From contig CP038112.1 in assembly GCA_004519485.1 (NCBI GenBank), positions 868,001 to 932,000 of the forward strand: a DNA stretch of 64,000 nt, in the 5' to 3' direction. The notes beneath the pieces were generated by a model. That model saw only the letters and a list, made by a program, of their open reading frames with translations. It had not been told where the DNA came from and made no database searches. This document shows positions 33,798 to 44,970 of the stretch, piece after piece. Every line of letters starts with the position of its first letter. Position 1 is the stretch's first letter. Source of the stretch: Nannochloropsis oceanica (taxonomy: Eukaryota > Sar > Eustigmatophyceae > Eustigmatales > Monodopsidaceae). The translations under genes and the position numbers were made by a program.

Positions 33798-36151
33798 TTA
33801 TACCACCACCTCTCCTCCTGCCCACAGTGCATAGCCATTTTGGATCCGTTGCAAGAACTCGGGTAACGTCTTTTTAACGACTCGCTGCAAAATGAGAGAG
33901 CCCACGCGATTCATCTGCACAGGGAGAGAGGAAGGGAGGGAAGAAGAATGTTTGTTGGTGGATGTGTCATGGTGCCCGACGCGAAAGAGGAGACAAGAAT
34001 ACCTTCCTCTCTTTCCCTCCATCTCTCCCTCCCTCCTTTCCTCCCTACCATCGAGGACGGTACCAAAAGCCACCCGGGCTTGTCCATGCTGACCTCCATC
34101 TGCAGCTCCGAGCTGATCTTGATCGTCTTCTCGTCGATCTACGGGAGGGAGGAGGGAGGGAGGGAAGGAAAGAGGGAGGGAGGGAGGATGAGGTGAGACC
34201 CTTCAGGCGGAGCGAGAAGATCGGAGAGGGAAGGAGAGAGGGAGGGAGGAAGGGAAGGAGGGAGGGAGGGCGGGTGGGAGGGCACTCACCTGTTGCCAGC
34301 GGACGTTATTGATGGTGTTCATCTTGAAGGACATTTCATCGAAGTGACCCGAGCCTGTCGAGAAAGAGAGGGAGGGAGGGAGGGAGGGAGGGATAAGTAG
34401 GTGGGTCTAGAACAGGGACTAAAGAAGGGAGGGATGGGGAACGAGGGGTGAGTTGCTGGACAAGAAAAAGGGAGGGAGGGAGGAAGGGAGGGAGGGAGGA
34501 AGAGAGAAAGGGAGGGCACCTGTATGTACGTAGCCATTTGCACGCGCTTCTTCGAGGTTCACTGGCTGGTCGCTCCGTTTGATCTGGGAGGGAGGGAGGG
34601 AGGGAGGGAGGGAGAGAGAAAAAGGAGGGAGGGAGGGATGGAGGGAGGGAGAAAAAGGAAGGATGAGCATACTGCATGAAGTGGGGGAAGGGAGGGAGAG
34701 AGGAAAGGAGAGAGAGAGGGAGGGAAGAAGGGAGGGAGACAGGGTGTTACCTTGCCCGATACCGCGTGGATAATTGCGGTGCCCGCCTTTGCATCGACTT
34801 CAAGTCTAAGAGAGGAGGGAGGGAGGGAAGAAGGGCGGGAGGTGAGCAAGCCATGATAGTGGGGGGAAAACAGGGAGAGAGGGAGGGAGGGAGGGACGAA
34901 GACTTGCCTGATGTCGATGACGGGAATGATGGAGGCGGAAAAGAATTGTATTGGCGCCATTTCGCACCGAAAGGTGTCGGCACTTATCTGCGGGGGGAGG
35001 GGGGGGGGGTGAGTGGTCAAGTTAGAGAGCACAACAGCCATCTAGGGTGGGAGAGGGGGAGGGAGGGAGGGAGGGAGGGCACGACGGTATGTACCTGCTC
35101 GAAATTGTCGGCATTGAGGATATGGGGTCGGGCGTCGAGAGAGAGGAAGTAGTCATGGAGGGCCCTCTTGCTTCCATGGACTGAGGGAAGGGGGGAGGGG
35201 GGGAGGGAGGGAGGGAGGGAAGGTCGGTTCGTGAAACACAAGCAGGGAATCCAGACTGAAAGAACGCTCGAAAATGCAGAATTCCATCAATCCCACATCT
35301 CGTCAACCTCTCCCTCCCTCCCTCCCTCCCTCCCTCCCTCCCTCCCCCTTTACCCTGGACTTGGATTGACTGCGTCTGCTTCGCCTTAAAAACGGTGCGC
35401 ACAGACGGGGACAAGAGCTTGCTTTCCGCTGGGTCGGAAAGAAAGGGGGAGGGCAGGGACGAGAAAGGAAGAGTGAGACTGTGTCCATCGCCGGGGTCGA
35501 AGTTTTGACCCCTCCCTCCCTCCCTCCTTTCCCCCCCCTCCGTTCACTAGCTACTTTCCCTTCACGTCATCTTTATCCACGTTGACGGTGACATTCTGAG
35601 TCTTCTTTCATACGCCCTTCCTGCCCTCCTTCCGTCTGTTCCTCTCGCCCCCTTCCTTCCCTCCTCATCCCCTTCCTCGTCCCTTACCATCGACAGCCTC
35701 CTGCTCCTTCCCTTCGCTGTTGCTGCCCGCCAGCAGCACCGCTTCGCACATCTCGACGCTCGCGCAACCTTGGGTTACGGTCGCCGCCTGTAGCATGCAT
35801 CGTTTTGGATGAGAAGTGGCATGGCATGTCGTTGGATGACAGGTGGGCCACATACATTTATAAATATTCATATTACTTTACGGTCCTTCCTCCCTCCCTT
35901 CTAGCTTTCCGGCCAAGCTCGCTCCCCGAAGCTGCCGACACACACCCTCTCATCCTTCCTTCCCACCATACCTGCTGCTTATCCTTCCTTCCGAAGATAG
36001 ACCCCAGCCACCCTGCTTCCACTGTCCCCGCGATGAGGACGAGGAGAAAGACAAAAACGAGATGACGCACGTAGAGTGGTGGCCTGGGCAACGAAGAAAG
36101 ACCGGGAAGGAGTGCGCGTGGTGGCGGATCTCCTTGTGGCGTGGATTTCAT
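33798..36151 (-). CDS. DUF1997-domain protein with N-terminal signal sequence
   Basis: Ten exons close in phase to 303 residues: 35972-36151, 35688-35787, 35354-35428, 35095-35180, 34908-34987, 34751-34805, 34520-34583, 34290-34354, 34049-34138 and 33798-33914. The first exon has a hydrophobic signal (YVRHLVFVFLLVLIAGTVEA) preceded by about 25 residues. The core follows the DUF1997 plan of cyanobacteria and plastids: FKAKQTQSIQVHGSKRALHD, then DTFRCEMAPIQFFSASIIPV, a middle strand set, KISSELQMEVSMDKPGWLLV, and the ending MNRVGSLILQRVVKKTLPEF, LQRIQNGYALW. Family function is unknown. A signal peptide on a plastid-type protein fits import into a complex plastid, although the residue after the likely cleavage (VEA/GW) is not the Phe usual for stroma targeting. 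Intron 34806-34907 has a GC donor (AG/GCAAGT) instead of GT. Confidence 0.8.
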
Positions 36152-37169
36152 TACGACGCTGCGACGCTTTCGGGCCCTATTTTTGTGTGAGTTGCAAAAT
36201 TGTGAAAGAGGGTTGTGGGTGAGGAGGCAGAAGATATGCGATAAGAAGACCGGCTGTTCAGAGAAAACCACGTAGAAAAGCAGCTTGGAAAGCCGCCAAG
36301 CCCCTGGACTGCGGATGGAAATGAAAAGATGGGCTGGCTCGATTTGTGTCGTATGAAAGTGCCAGAAGATAGTCAGAGATACATATGAGACAGAAGAACT
36401 AAAGTAGTGCGTGGCGTCGAGGGCATCGATCACCGATATCTCTCGGCTCACCTGCAGCTCCGAGTCATCGCATTTACGCTCCTAGAGAGCTGGCTTCGTA
36501 TTCGACGCAAATGTCCAAACTCCTGCGCAGCCTAAACCCGATCTGTACGATGGGATGATAAGCTGTTCAAAAATACTTATAGACAACCCTTGGCCATCTA
36601 TGATCCCATTAATATGGATGGCACCTACACCACCATACAGTTAGTTTGTGTTGGAGTGTAAGTTGCAAAAATCCGCCACAATTATTATATGCAGAGGCTT
36701 CATCTTTTTGTACACCATTCACTTCCAGCCTGCACACAGACAACAAAGAAGCTGATCGAAGCCACCATCACTTAAAGATGAGAGAGACATGGCGCAGTAT
36801 AGCGTTGGCCTCCTTCAGCGCCACAAAAAGCCCTCCCCGAGAGCGCGCTCTAAGGAACAAGCGTAGACGTGACGAAAAATAGCAGGTAAACGTGTGTACA
36901 AGAGTTGAAAGACCCAGTGGTTGGAATTTAATGACTTGAATTGATTCTTTTTCCCCCTATTTCGAGTCGAATTGAGTTAAGTTTGATTGAGTTGATTCTG
37001 TTTTTAGGGGATCGACATGGGCTAAGGATTAGTTAGCCTCTAGTATTGTTCAATTTATGTTCAATGCATCGCTACATTCGTGACAGCAGCTACATACTGC
37101 CCACCATTTCTCGTCTCCTTCCTTCTTGTTCTTCTCCCCGATCTTTTCGACCTCGTCCACCACCTGACC
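36152..37169. other. Intergenic region, no gene seen
   Basis: Upstream region of the DUF1997 gene and 3' flank of the proteasome-like gene, both on the minus strand. No exon with recognisable protein was found. Confidence 0.45.
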
Positions 37170-39522
37170 CTATCTGGGCCTCGCCCTCAACGCCGCCTTC
37201 ACGTCCGTTTGCTCTAAAAAGTAAACCTCCCCTCCCTTTACCACCGCCATCTCCAGCTCACCCTCACATGCCTCTACAGACCCTTCCTTGATCCCTTCAT
37301 CGCACTCTCCCACCCTTCCACCCTTCCCGTCGACACCAAGCGGCGATCCCTCCCTCCCTCCTTCCACCAGGGCCGTAGCACAGGCAAGAGCGCAGGCGTT
37401 TTCAAGGGAGGGAGGGGAAGGGGATGAGCCAGAGGAATTGAGGAGGGGGGACGAGGCAAGCCGTTGGGTGAGCACGTCGTGTTTCTCTCCCACTGCAACG
37501 GCTCGCCAGGCCTCGTAACTTGCTGTAACGGTCGTGAAATGGGGAGGGAGGGAGGGAGGGATGGTGAGATAAAGAACCCCTTTAAATTCGCCGAGACATC
37601 ACCCATCGAAAATTGAATCTCCATGAACCGTTTCTCCCTCCCTTCCCAACGGCCCGCCTAGTATCCATGCTCTTGTTCCTGCCCACCCACCCTCCCTCCC
37701 TACCGCCCTCCCTCCCTACCTACCGGACGGGTCAGTCTTGTAAAGCTGGTAGCCGTGCGTCGAGTCCCAGCCGGCCACGAGGAGGGAGACGCCGAACGGA
37801 CGATGGGGAATCTAGGAAATGAAGAAGGAAGGGAGGGAGGGGTGGACGGATGGTGATGGATGGGGAAAGGGGGGGAGGGCGGGAGAGAGGGAAAGGGGGG
37901 AAGAGGGAGGGCAGGGAGACGTGCCTGTCTTCACACATTCATCCTCAACATAAGACGAACATTCGGCGTGGTGGTAAACGGGAGGGAGGGAGAAGACAGG
38001 AAAGAAGGGAGGGAGGGAGGGAGGGAGGGAGACGTACCATCGTGCAGGTATGCTTTACATCACAAATGTGTTCGGCAAGATGACGCACAGGGACGGGCTC
38101 GCTGTAAGTCCGACGGTATTCCTGGGCATACGCCCGGGCCAGGCGTACCTGAGGGAGGGAGGGACGGAGGGGGGAAGGAAGGGGTGAGAAGGAGACAGAC
38201 GAACAGATTGACTTCGGCGCATCATCGTCATCTTGAGAGATATATGTATATATGTATATATGCATACATACACACAATATATATGTGTGTTGATAAGTAT
38301 TAATGTGTGTGAGTGTTTGTCAGTAGGATCAATTGGATTTTGTGTCGTCTCACGGAGGGCAGAGGCTCGAGGCCCCGCCCGCTAGACCACTAAGCTATCT
38401 GCGTCCTCATCATTTACACACTCATGCCTACTTTCCTCCCTCCCTCCCTCTCTCCCTCCCTCCTCACCAATGCCAAGGCGTCAGCTGTCATGCCCGTTAC
38501 GCCCACCAACACGTGCCGGTCCACGCGGTAGAGTTTCTGACGCAGGCGGCCATCCTACCAGGGGGTGGAAGCGAGGGAAGCAAGGAGATGATGTGACCCT
38601 CATCCCAAGGGAGGACAAGACAGAAAGGAAGGGAGTGAAGGAAAAAGGAAGGGAGAGAGGAAGGGAAGGAGGGAAGGAGGAGATGAGGGAGGGAGGGGGG
38701 ACGTACTTGTAGTTTCTTGGACTCGAGCATTTTTCGACCCACGAGGACAACGCCGTCCTTGGCCTTGATGCCCACGAGGGGCTGGCCGTGGTTAACAGCC
38801 TGCGGGAAAGGAAGAAAGATGAGAGGGAGGGAGGGAGGGAGGGAAAGAGGAAAGGAGGGAGGGAATGAGTAAATGTTTCGCTGTCTTTACCGCTTGACGT
38901 GCACTTCCCCCATTTCCAGTAGCCTTGCTTCGCTTGACGAGTCTTCCCCTCCCTCCTCATTTTCCTTTCCATAATCCCTCCCCTTCCTCCCCCCCTCTCC
39001 TCCCTCCCCTCTTCCTGTCCCTTCCTTCCTCCTCACCTCGCGTGCATACTCCACCTGCGGGATGCGGCCCGATGGGGCGAACATGGAGGGGTGAGCGTCA
39101 TACCCTTTCATGTCCTCCGTCGCGCCTTCGCCTTCCCCTCCTCCTCCCCCTCCTCTTCCATTCGGTGACGACGAGGACGAGGAAGAGAAGGATGCCGCGG
39201 TGGTAAAGAACGAGGGCGGGGGGGAAGAGGAGGGGGAGGAGGAGGAGTGGGGAAGGAGTTCGTTCTCTCCTATTCCGTCCGTGCTACTGCCGCTGCAGCT
39301 GCCACCATGCACGAGGAGTAGGGGGACACATGACAGAGGCGACGGGCGAGAAGAAGCGAGGGCGCTGGTGGTGGTGACGGGCTATGCAAGGAGATAGGGT
39401 AGGGATAAAGGGGATGAGCACCTGACACCCTCATCTCCCTTCGAAACTCCCTCCGTCTGCCAAACCCGACGTACCAGCAGCACTAGAGTCAAGAGGCACG
39501 CCAATTCCCGTCTTCTCAACAT
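37170..39522 (-). CDS. Proteasome alpha-type subunit (PSMA4/alpha3-like) with N-terminal extension and possible signal peptide
   Basis: Seven exons (39475-39522, 39037-39381, 38707-38799, 38468-38554, 38038-38148, 37724-37811, 37170-37522) close in phase to 374 residues. The alpha fold is clear: [96 protein letters not shown] and YKTDPS. The EP(I/V)PxxxL...CDIKQ and [11 protein letters not shown] patterns fit alpha3 (PSMA4) best. Before it lie about 110 extra residues: [20 protein letters not shown], signal-peptide-like, then a Ser/Gly/Pro-rich linker. An internal ATG at 39111 (MKGYDAHPS) coincides with the start expected for a normal alpha subunit, so the gene could make a cytosolic form, a secretory or plastid-envelope form, or both. 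The canonical DPSGNY reads DPSASYEAW, and the C-terminal third is low-complexity Gly/Glu-rich. Confidence 0.78.
38359..38402 (-). other. tRNA-like remnant inside an intron
   Basis: On the minus strand GCAGA TAGCTTAGTGG TCTAGC is followed by a GCCTCGAGCCTC block and TCTGC. The A-box word TAGCTTAGTGG is perfect and the B-box word is close, and GCAGA/TCTGC can pair, but there is no anticodon arm. It may be a decayed tRNA or a fortuitous pol III-like promoter. Lies in the intron 38149-38467 of the proteasome-like gene. Confidence 0.25.
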
Positions 39523-40160
39523 TCTACTCTCCTGTAACTGCTGCTGCTGCTGCTGCTGCTGCTGCTACAGTGGACAAGGATGCTTTCATCTAGTGTCGCC
39601 ACCACCAATACCACCTTCACCTCTTGTGTGGCTTGGCCCCGCTGCCCTCTCACTGAATGCGTGGTAATGAATGCATGGTGTGGAAAAAGAAGGGAGGACC
39701 CCGTCGGACAGTCAGTCATATGGACGGATCATCTCTTGGATCATCTACAATGTGCGGGCATGCGACATCGTGGTGGCTGTTAAAAAGGGAATGAGGAAGG
39801 AAGGAGATACAACCGACGAGCAAGCAAGGCGTTGACTTCTTCAATGCTGACCTCCTCTCACACACGATGCTGCTCACACATCCCACTATCAAAATACAGG
39901 CCAACTCCAAGAAAGGAGCACACTGTCATGGACGGCCTTTGGTTTGCACAAATCGTGCGAACCTTCACACTTGCCTCCTTTCCTCCTTCCGTTAGACAGC
40001 CTGGGAAATATGGCTAGACCGCCTGAATGGTATGATCCACGTGGGCCCGGATGAGGATTGGCCGCGTCGTCTAAGCCGGAATCCCCATGATTCCCATGGT
40101 CTCGCTTCATGTCCACCAAAGAGGTTTGCCGCATCCGGGGATGCCTGGAGGAGGCAACCC
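39523..40160. other. Intergenic region, no gene seen
   Basis: Starts with a short CTG/CAG run at 39538-39566 directly upstream of the proteasome-like start codon. The remainder shows no coding signal. Confidence 0.45.
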
Positions 40161-40795
40161 TCAAAGAGGGCCTCCCTTAACGATCATCGTCCTATCGCCT
40201 GGATCGTGGATCGTGCAGATATGCAGAGGGGCTGCCGGATTGGTTCCTTCCCCTCCCTCGTCATCTGTCTTCACGTGGTTTGTCTTCCACCACGAACTTC
40301 CCACCCCACCTAAATGCGCCACTGCCGTCCGTAACCAAGTGCCTGGTGAACTCACCTGTGTTCTGGTGAACTCTTACTCACCTGTGGCCGCAGATGGGTC
40401 GATGATGACCCTAAAGTGATCCGCGTGGCTAGGGGCAATGGTCGTCTCTGCCGCTAGCTTGACCAGGTATTTCTTCTCGCTCGGGCCGATGGCGCCAATC
40501 ATCAATTCCGCTTCCTCCTCACACCGTCTGCCTGCAATCAATTGACACAAACACGAACGTGTGATCGGCCACCTTGATGGTGGCCCACACCATAGCCATT
40601 CAGCTCCCCCAAAAAAACAAAGAATGCAATGCACACTTACAAAGGCAAAAACGGCGAGAAATTGCAAAGCGTTTGGACTCGAGGAGGAGATAGAGGGGAG
40701 GGGGCGAGAAGTGCCGAAAATGATCTCTGTTTGAGGGGTTGGCTTCGTTGGGGTTTTCATTCGTGCACGTTGCTCCCGATCCACGACTTAGACTT
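40161..40795 (-). CDS. Unknown protein, 5' end unresolved
   Basis: Exons 40382-40531 and 40161-40342 are joined in phase by a preceding exon ending at the GTAAGT donor near 40637. The readable protein runs SRRFCLCRRCEEEAELMIGA, then IGPSEKKYLVKLAAETTIAP, SHADHFRVIIDPSAATG, and TWLRTAVAHLGGVGSSWWK, ending MIVKGGPL and TGA. Composition is normal for a folded protein. I do not recognise the family. In the frame that fits, the first exon has no ATG of its own, so an upstream exon (acceptor near 40788) is likely missing from this model. Confidence 0.45.
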
Positions 40796-42074
40796 GAATG
40801 CACACAGACAGAATCAACAGTTTTTTTTTTTCCTTTCTTTCTGACTCCCTTTTAATTTACTCCCCTTTCTTGCCCCTCTGTGACTCTACATGTCTGTTCA
40901 TGCACGCGTACGAATAGCCTTCTATTCGATCCATGTTTCCCACTGGCCTCTCACCCTTCCCATTTTCCTGCACACTTTGGTGTTTGTTCTTTTCGCCTTT
41001 ATACCCATCCTTCAACCTGATGCCTACATCTCCTGCCTCCCACATATCTTACTACCTTCTCATGCCACTTAGCTCTTTCTGCTTCCTATCGCCAGGTCTT
41101 CTACTCCTAGTTCTCGATTTTTGCTTCCTACTGCCACATATCTTGTCGTGTCAGATATCTCTCGTTGCCTCCTACAGCTGCATAAGTGCGCTATTGTTTT
41201 CGGCTGCCACATGACTCTTATTGCTCCTCACATAAGACATATTCCTTTCTTCCTACAGCCACATATCTCTTGATGTTCCTCACCTATAACCTACCATTTC
41301 CTACTGCTCCGTATCTCTTGTTGCTTCCTATTGCCACATAAGTATGTACGAAAAGTTTTTATGCTTTTTTTGTTTTTCTGGGGGGGGATAGATCGCCATC
41401 ATTGCTTCCAACGGCTACATATCTCTTGTTATTTCCTACTGCCCCAAATCTCTTCTTGTTTTCTCCGCCTATAAATGTGTCTTGATATTTCCTACGCCTA
41501 CAAATACCTCTAGTTGCCTCCTACTGCTACATAAGTGCTATTGTTTTCTGCCACATGACTCTTATTACAAGACGCATTGCTTCCAACTGCTACATATCTC
41601 TTGATGCTCCCCACTGCTACATATATATTGATGCTTCCTACTCCCATATATCTTGTTGTTTCCTACTGCTACACATCTCTTGTTGCACCCCACTACGACA
41701 TATCTCTTTATGCTCCACACTGCTACATATATATGGATGCTTCTTACTGCCCTGTATCTCTTGATGCTCCCCACATATAATCTATCGTATCCTACAGCTA
41801 CATATCTCGCCTCCTCCTCCTGTTCTCTTGTTGTTTCCTACAGCTACAAATCTCTTGTTGTTTCCTACTGCCACGTATCTCCTGATGCTTCCTATTGTTC
41901 TATATCTCTTCTTGTTACCTACTGCTACAAATCTCTTGTTTCCTACTGCGGTTTATACTGCACCTGCCGCTACCATCACTGCTGCTGCTGTTGCTGCTGC
42001 TGCTGCTACTGCCTACATCCCAGATATATATGACCTTCCTCCTCTCGCGCTAAATCCTCGCTTTGTCGCCGCTG
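40796..42074. repeat. Degenerate satellite-like repeat and intergenic region
   Basis: From about 41070 to 41960 the plus strand is a run of imperfect units around TGCTACATATCTCTTGTTGTTTCC, with spacing of roughly 26-40 bases (variants CTACTGCCACATATCTC, ATGCTCCCCACTGCTACATA). Units are too diverged and uneven in length for a recent minisatellite. Open frames over it (Tyr-Cys-Ile-Ser rich) are by-products. Confidence 0.7.
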
Positions 42075-44793
42075 TCACCAGGCCGACGGGTCCGCAGCCC
42101 CCTCCCCCCCACCCTCCCTCCATCCTTCCGTCTCGGGCCCGCGCTCACTTTTTCCCGGCGATGGCAGCGCCGGAAACGGAGGGAGGAAGGAGGTAGAAGG
42201 GAGGGGGGAAGCACGCATGGGATATGACACTCCGGTCATCGTCCAGTAGGGGTTATATGGGTACGGGTAGCCGTCCTGAGGGAGGGAAGGAGGGAGGGGG
42301 GGAGGAATGAGTGATTCGAAACAAGAAGGAGTATTGAATTCACGGTGCCATTCCTCTACACCCCACAACCCCATCCTCCTTCCTGCCTCCCCCCCCTTCT
42401 CCCTCCCCCTCTTCCTCCTACATACGTGCAAGACCACCGGCTGGTGCGGGTAGAGATAAGGAGGGGGAGGAGGAGGCATGGAGGCGAGGGGCCCAGGAGG
42501 CGGAGGGAGCGCCTGGCCGTGGGCGGGGGCATGGGAGACGAAATGAGCCGGGGGGGGATACTGAGCGTGTGGGTGCATGAATGGATGGGAGTGAAGGTCG
42601 GTGCTGAGAAACATCACTCTCTTGCATATTCTTCTCTAGATCGCCGACACTCCCTGACCCTTACTATCCCCCTACCTCGATATAATACCCCTCCGGCTGC
42701 ATCGTGCACATGTAGGCTTCCTCCTCCGAGGCGAAGGGCGGGTAGAAGGAGGGATGGAGGGAGGGATCGAAGAAGTAAGGGCCAGATGGGTGCTGCCCCT
42801 CCTCGCCGCAGAGGAAACTGTAGGAATGCGCGTCTAGGAGGGAGGGAAGGAGGGAGGGAGGGAAGGAGGGAGGGAAAGAGGGCAGGCGGGCCGGACGGTT
42901 AGGATGTCGAGCAGTTACGTGAGAGGAGACCGAGGAAAGGCAGCTCCACCGGCGGAGTCTCACACGTGCACCCACTCCTCCCTCCCTCCCTCCCTCCTTC
43001 CCTCCCTACCGTGGTGCATCTCGCCACCATGCGGACGATAGGGTTCAGGAAAGGAGATGGGGGGGGCGGTGCTGCTGTTGCTGTAGCTCTGGTGCTGCTG
43101 CCGGGTAGTGCGATAGGCGTAGGTCAACTGGGAAATGTCCATCTGACGGGGGAGGAAGGGAGGGAAGGAGGGGGGGAGGGGGGGAATGAGTGGAATGCAG
43201 ACTTATTAATCTACGCATAGTCCTGGTGGAGGACGGAAAGAGGGAGAGATGGAAAGAGGGAGGGAAGGAGGGAGGAAACGCACCTCGTTGTGCGAGTACG
43301 TGCAGGCGCTTCCGGACGTGCAGCCGCCGAAGTGCATGTAGTAGCAGTAGCGACGCCCTGGGGGACGGGAAGGGGAAAGGGAAGGAAGGATGGTGCGTTT
43401 AATGGGCACCTATGGAAGATAGGAGATATGGATGGAAGGAGGGAGGGAAGGAGGGAGGGAGAGAGGGAGGGCATGTACCGTTGCTGGGATCCCAGGGCAT
43501 GCGAATGTAGCCTCCTGCAGGTGAGAAGGGTAAAGAAGAGGGGGGGGGCAGGCGACGGGGAGGGAAAGGTCGTTCGAAAGATGTCCATAAACACAACATG
43601 TCAGCACATTCCTCCCTCGATCCCTCCCTCCCTCCCTCCCTTCCCCCTTCTAACCTTTTCCGCGGCCAAACTCCCCTGTGGCGTCGCGGGAGTCCGCGGA
43701 GAAACAAGGTAGGGTGGCGGTTGCGACTGAGGGAGGGAGGGAGGGAGGAAAGGAGGGAGGGAGGGACGAAGGGAGGAGAGTGTGGATGAGGGGCTTGTAC
43801 AGGCAAGCCGGACGTGGACCGAGTCAAGGAGAAAGAGGGGGGGTGGAGGTAGACAGGCACCACTCACCCTCTCCCGACAAGGCTACCATTCCCTTCCTTC
43901 CCTCCTCCTTCATCTGCAGCTGCTGCTGCTGCCGCCTGTCAGGAATGCGGGAAGGAGAATCACCGCGGCCCTTGCTGCGGTAGTAGTTTGGAACGTCATC
44001 GAATCGGTTGTGAGTCCTCATCCATCCGCCTTCCTGCCTTCCCTCCCCCCCGCCCTCTCTCCCTCCCTCCCTCTCTACCTGCACGATGGCGCGTGGTCTT
44101 GCACTCTCCCTGCCCCCTGCCGGCATTCGTATCGACGGCTGGGACCCTTGTGGGGGGGCTGGGAGAAGGGAGGGAGGAGGTGAAGGGGGGAGGAGGAAGA
44201 AAGGAAGGGAAGGGGAAGAGAAGGAGACAATGCCAGTGATCGATCCCCTCATCTATCCGACGCCTCCATCCCTCTCTCCCTCCCTCCGGGTACCACTCCC
44301 CTTCCCCTCCTCCCTCGAAGTTAAAGTACCTGGGACGGCTTGTCTTTACGAGTCGTCGCGGGGGCGAGCGCGAGGGCTGGATGACGCGGGTGGGGGATAG
44401 GGGCGGGGGAGGAAGTGGAGGCCGAGGAAAAGGATGAGAAAGAAGAGGAGGAGGTGAAAGGGGACGGGCTGGAGGGGTTGGAGGGTGTTGAGGGGCATGT
44501 GGAGGCCACGGTGGTAGTGGGGGAGGCCATGGAGGGGGATAGGAGGGAAGGGCGAGGAGGAGGGCCGGCAGCCGGAGCTTTGATGCCCAGAGGGCGAGAT
44601 GCGTTATGCTGCTGCTGCTGCTTCTGCTGCTTGCTGTGGGTGGGAAGAAAGAAAAGAGCGGGCGGAGGTTAGAGCTGCGCTGGCCTGACATTCCTTGTAT
44701 GACTGGCGAGTAGGCACATGTGGATACTTTGCATGCCCCGCCACTCGAGGGAAGGAGGGAGGAAGAGGAGGAAGTTGAGATAGAGGAAAACAT
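42075..44793 (-). CDS. CCCH-type zinc-finger protein
   Basis: Eleven exons close in phase to about 502 residues: 44690-44793, 44330-44633, 44079-44146, 43868-44016, 43655-43726, 43479-43514, 43284-43357, 43010-43142, 42676-42833, 42426-42635 and 42075-42275. One CCCH finger lies at about 249-267, RRYCYYMHFGGCTSGSACTY followed by SHNE, spacing C-x7-C-x5-C-x3-H. Such fingers usually bind RNA, often AU-rich or pre-mRNA elements. The rest is disordered-looking: a poly-Gln block after KQQKQQQQHN, Ser/Pro-rich sequence, and a Pro/Tyr/His-rich C-terminal half (YPYPYNPYWTMTGVSYP) of the kind seen in condensate-forming RNA-binding proteins. The first exon and its 56-base intron are the least certain part; the chain from 44633 downward is firm. 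No second finger was found. Confidence 0.68.
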
Positions 44794-44970
44794 GAGCGCT
44801 AGTATGCGCGCCCTACTACTCAAGGGAGGGGAAGAGGGAGGCAGGGAAGGAGGGAGGGAAGAAGGGAGGGAGGATGCGGCAGCGCGACAATTCCTCATCC
44901 TACTTTCTCATCTCACAAGTGGTAATACACACATGAATCGAAAAATATACACAATCCCAACCTCAAATCT

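Noticed and set aside
36420-36480. Resemblance of GATATCTCTCGGCTCACC to the start of 5.8S rRNA
   Set aside because: Only one short word agrees. The conserved GATGAAGAACG core of 5.8S is absent.
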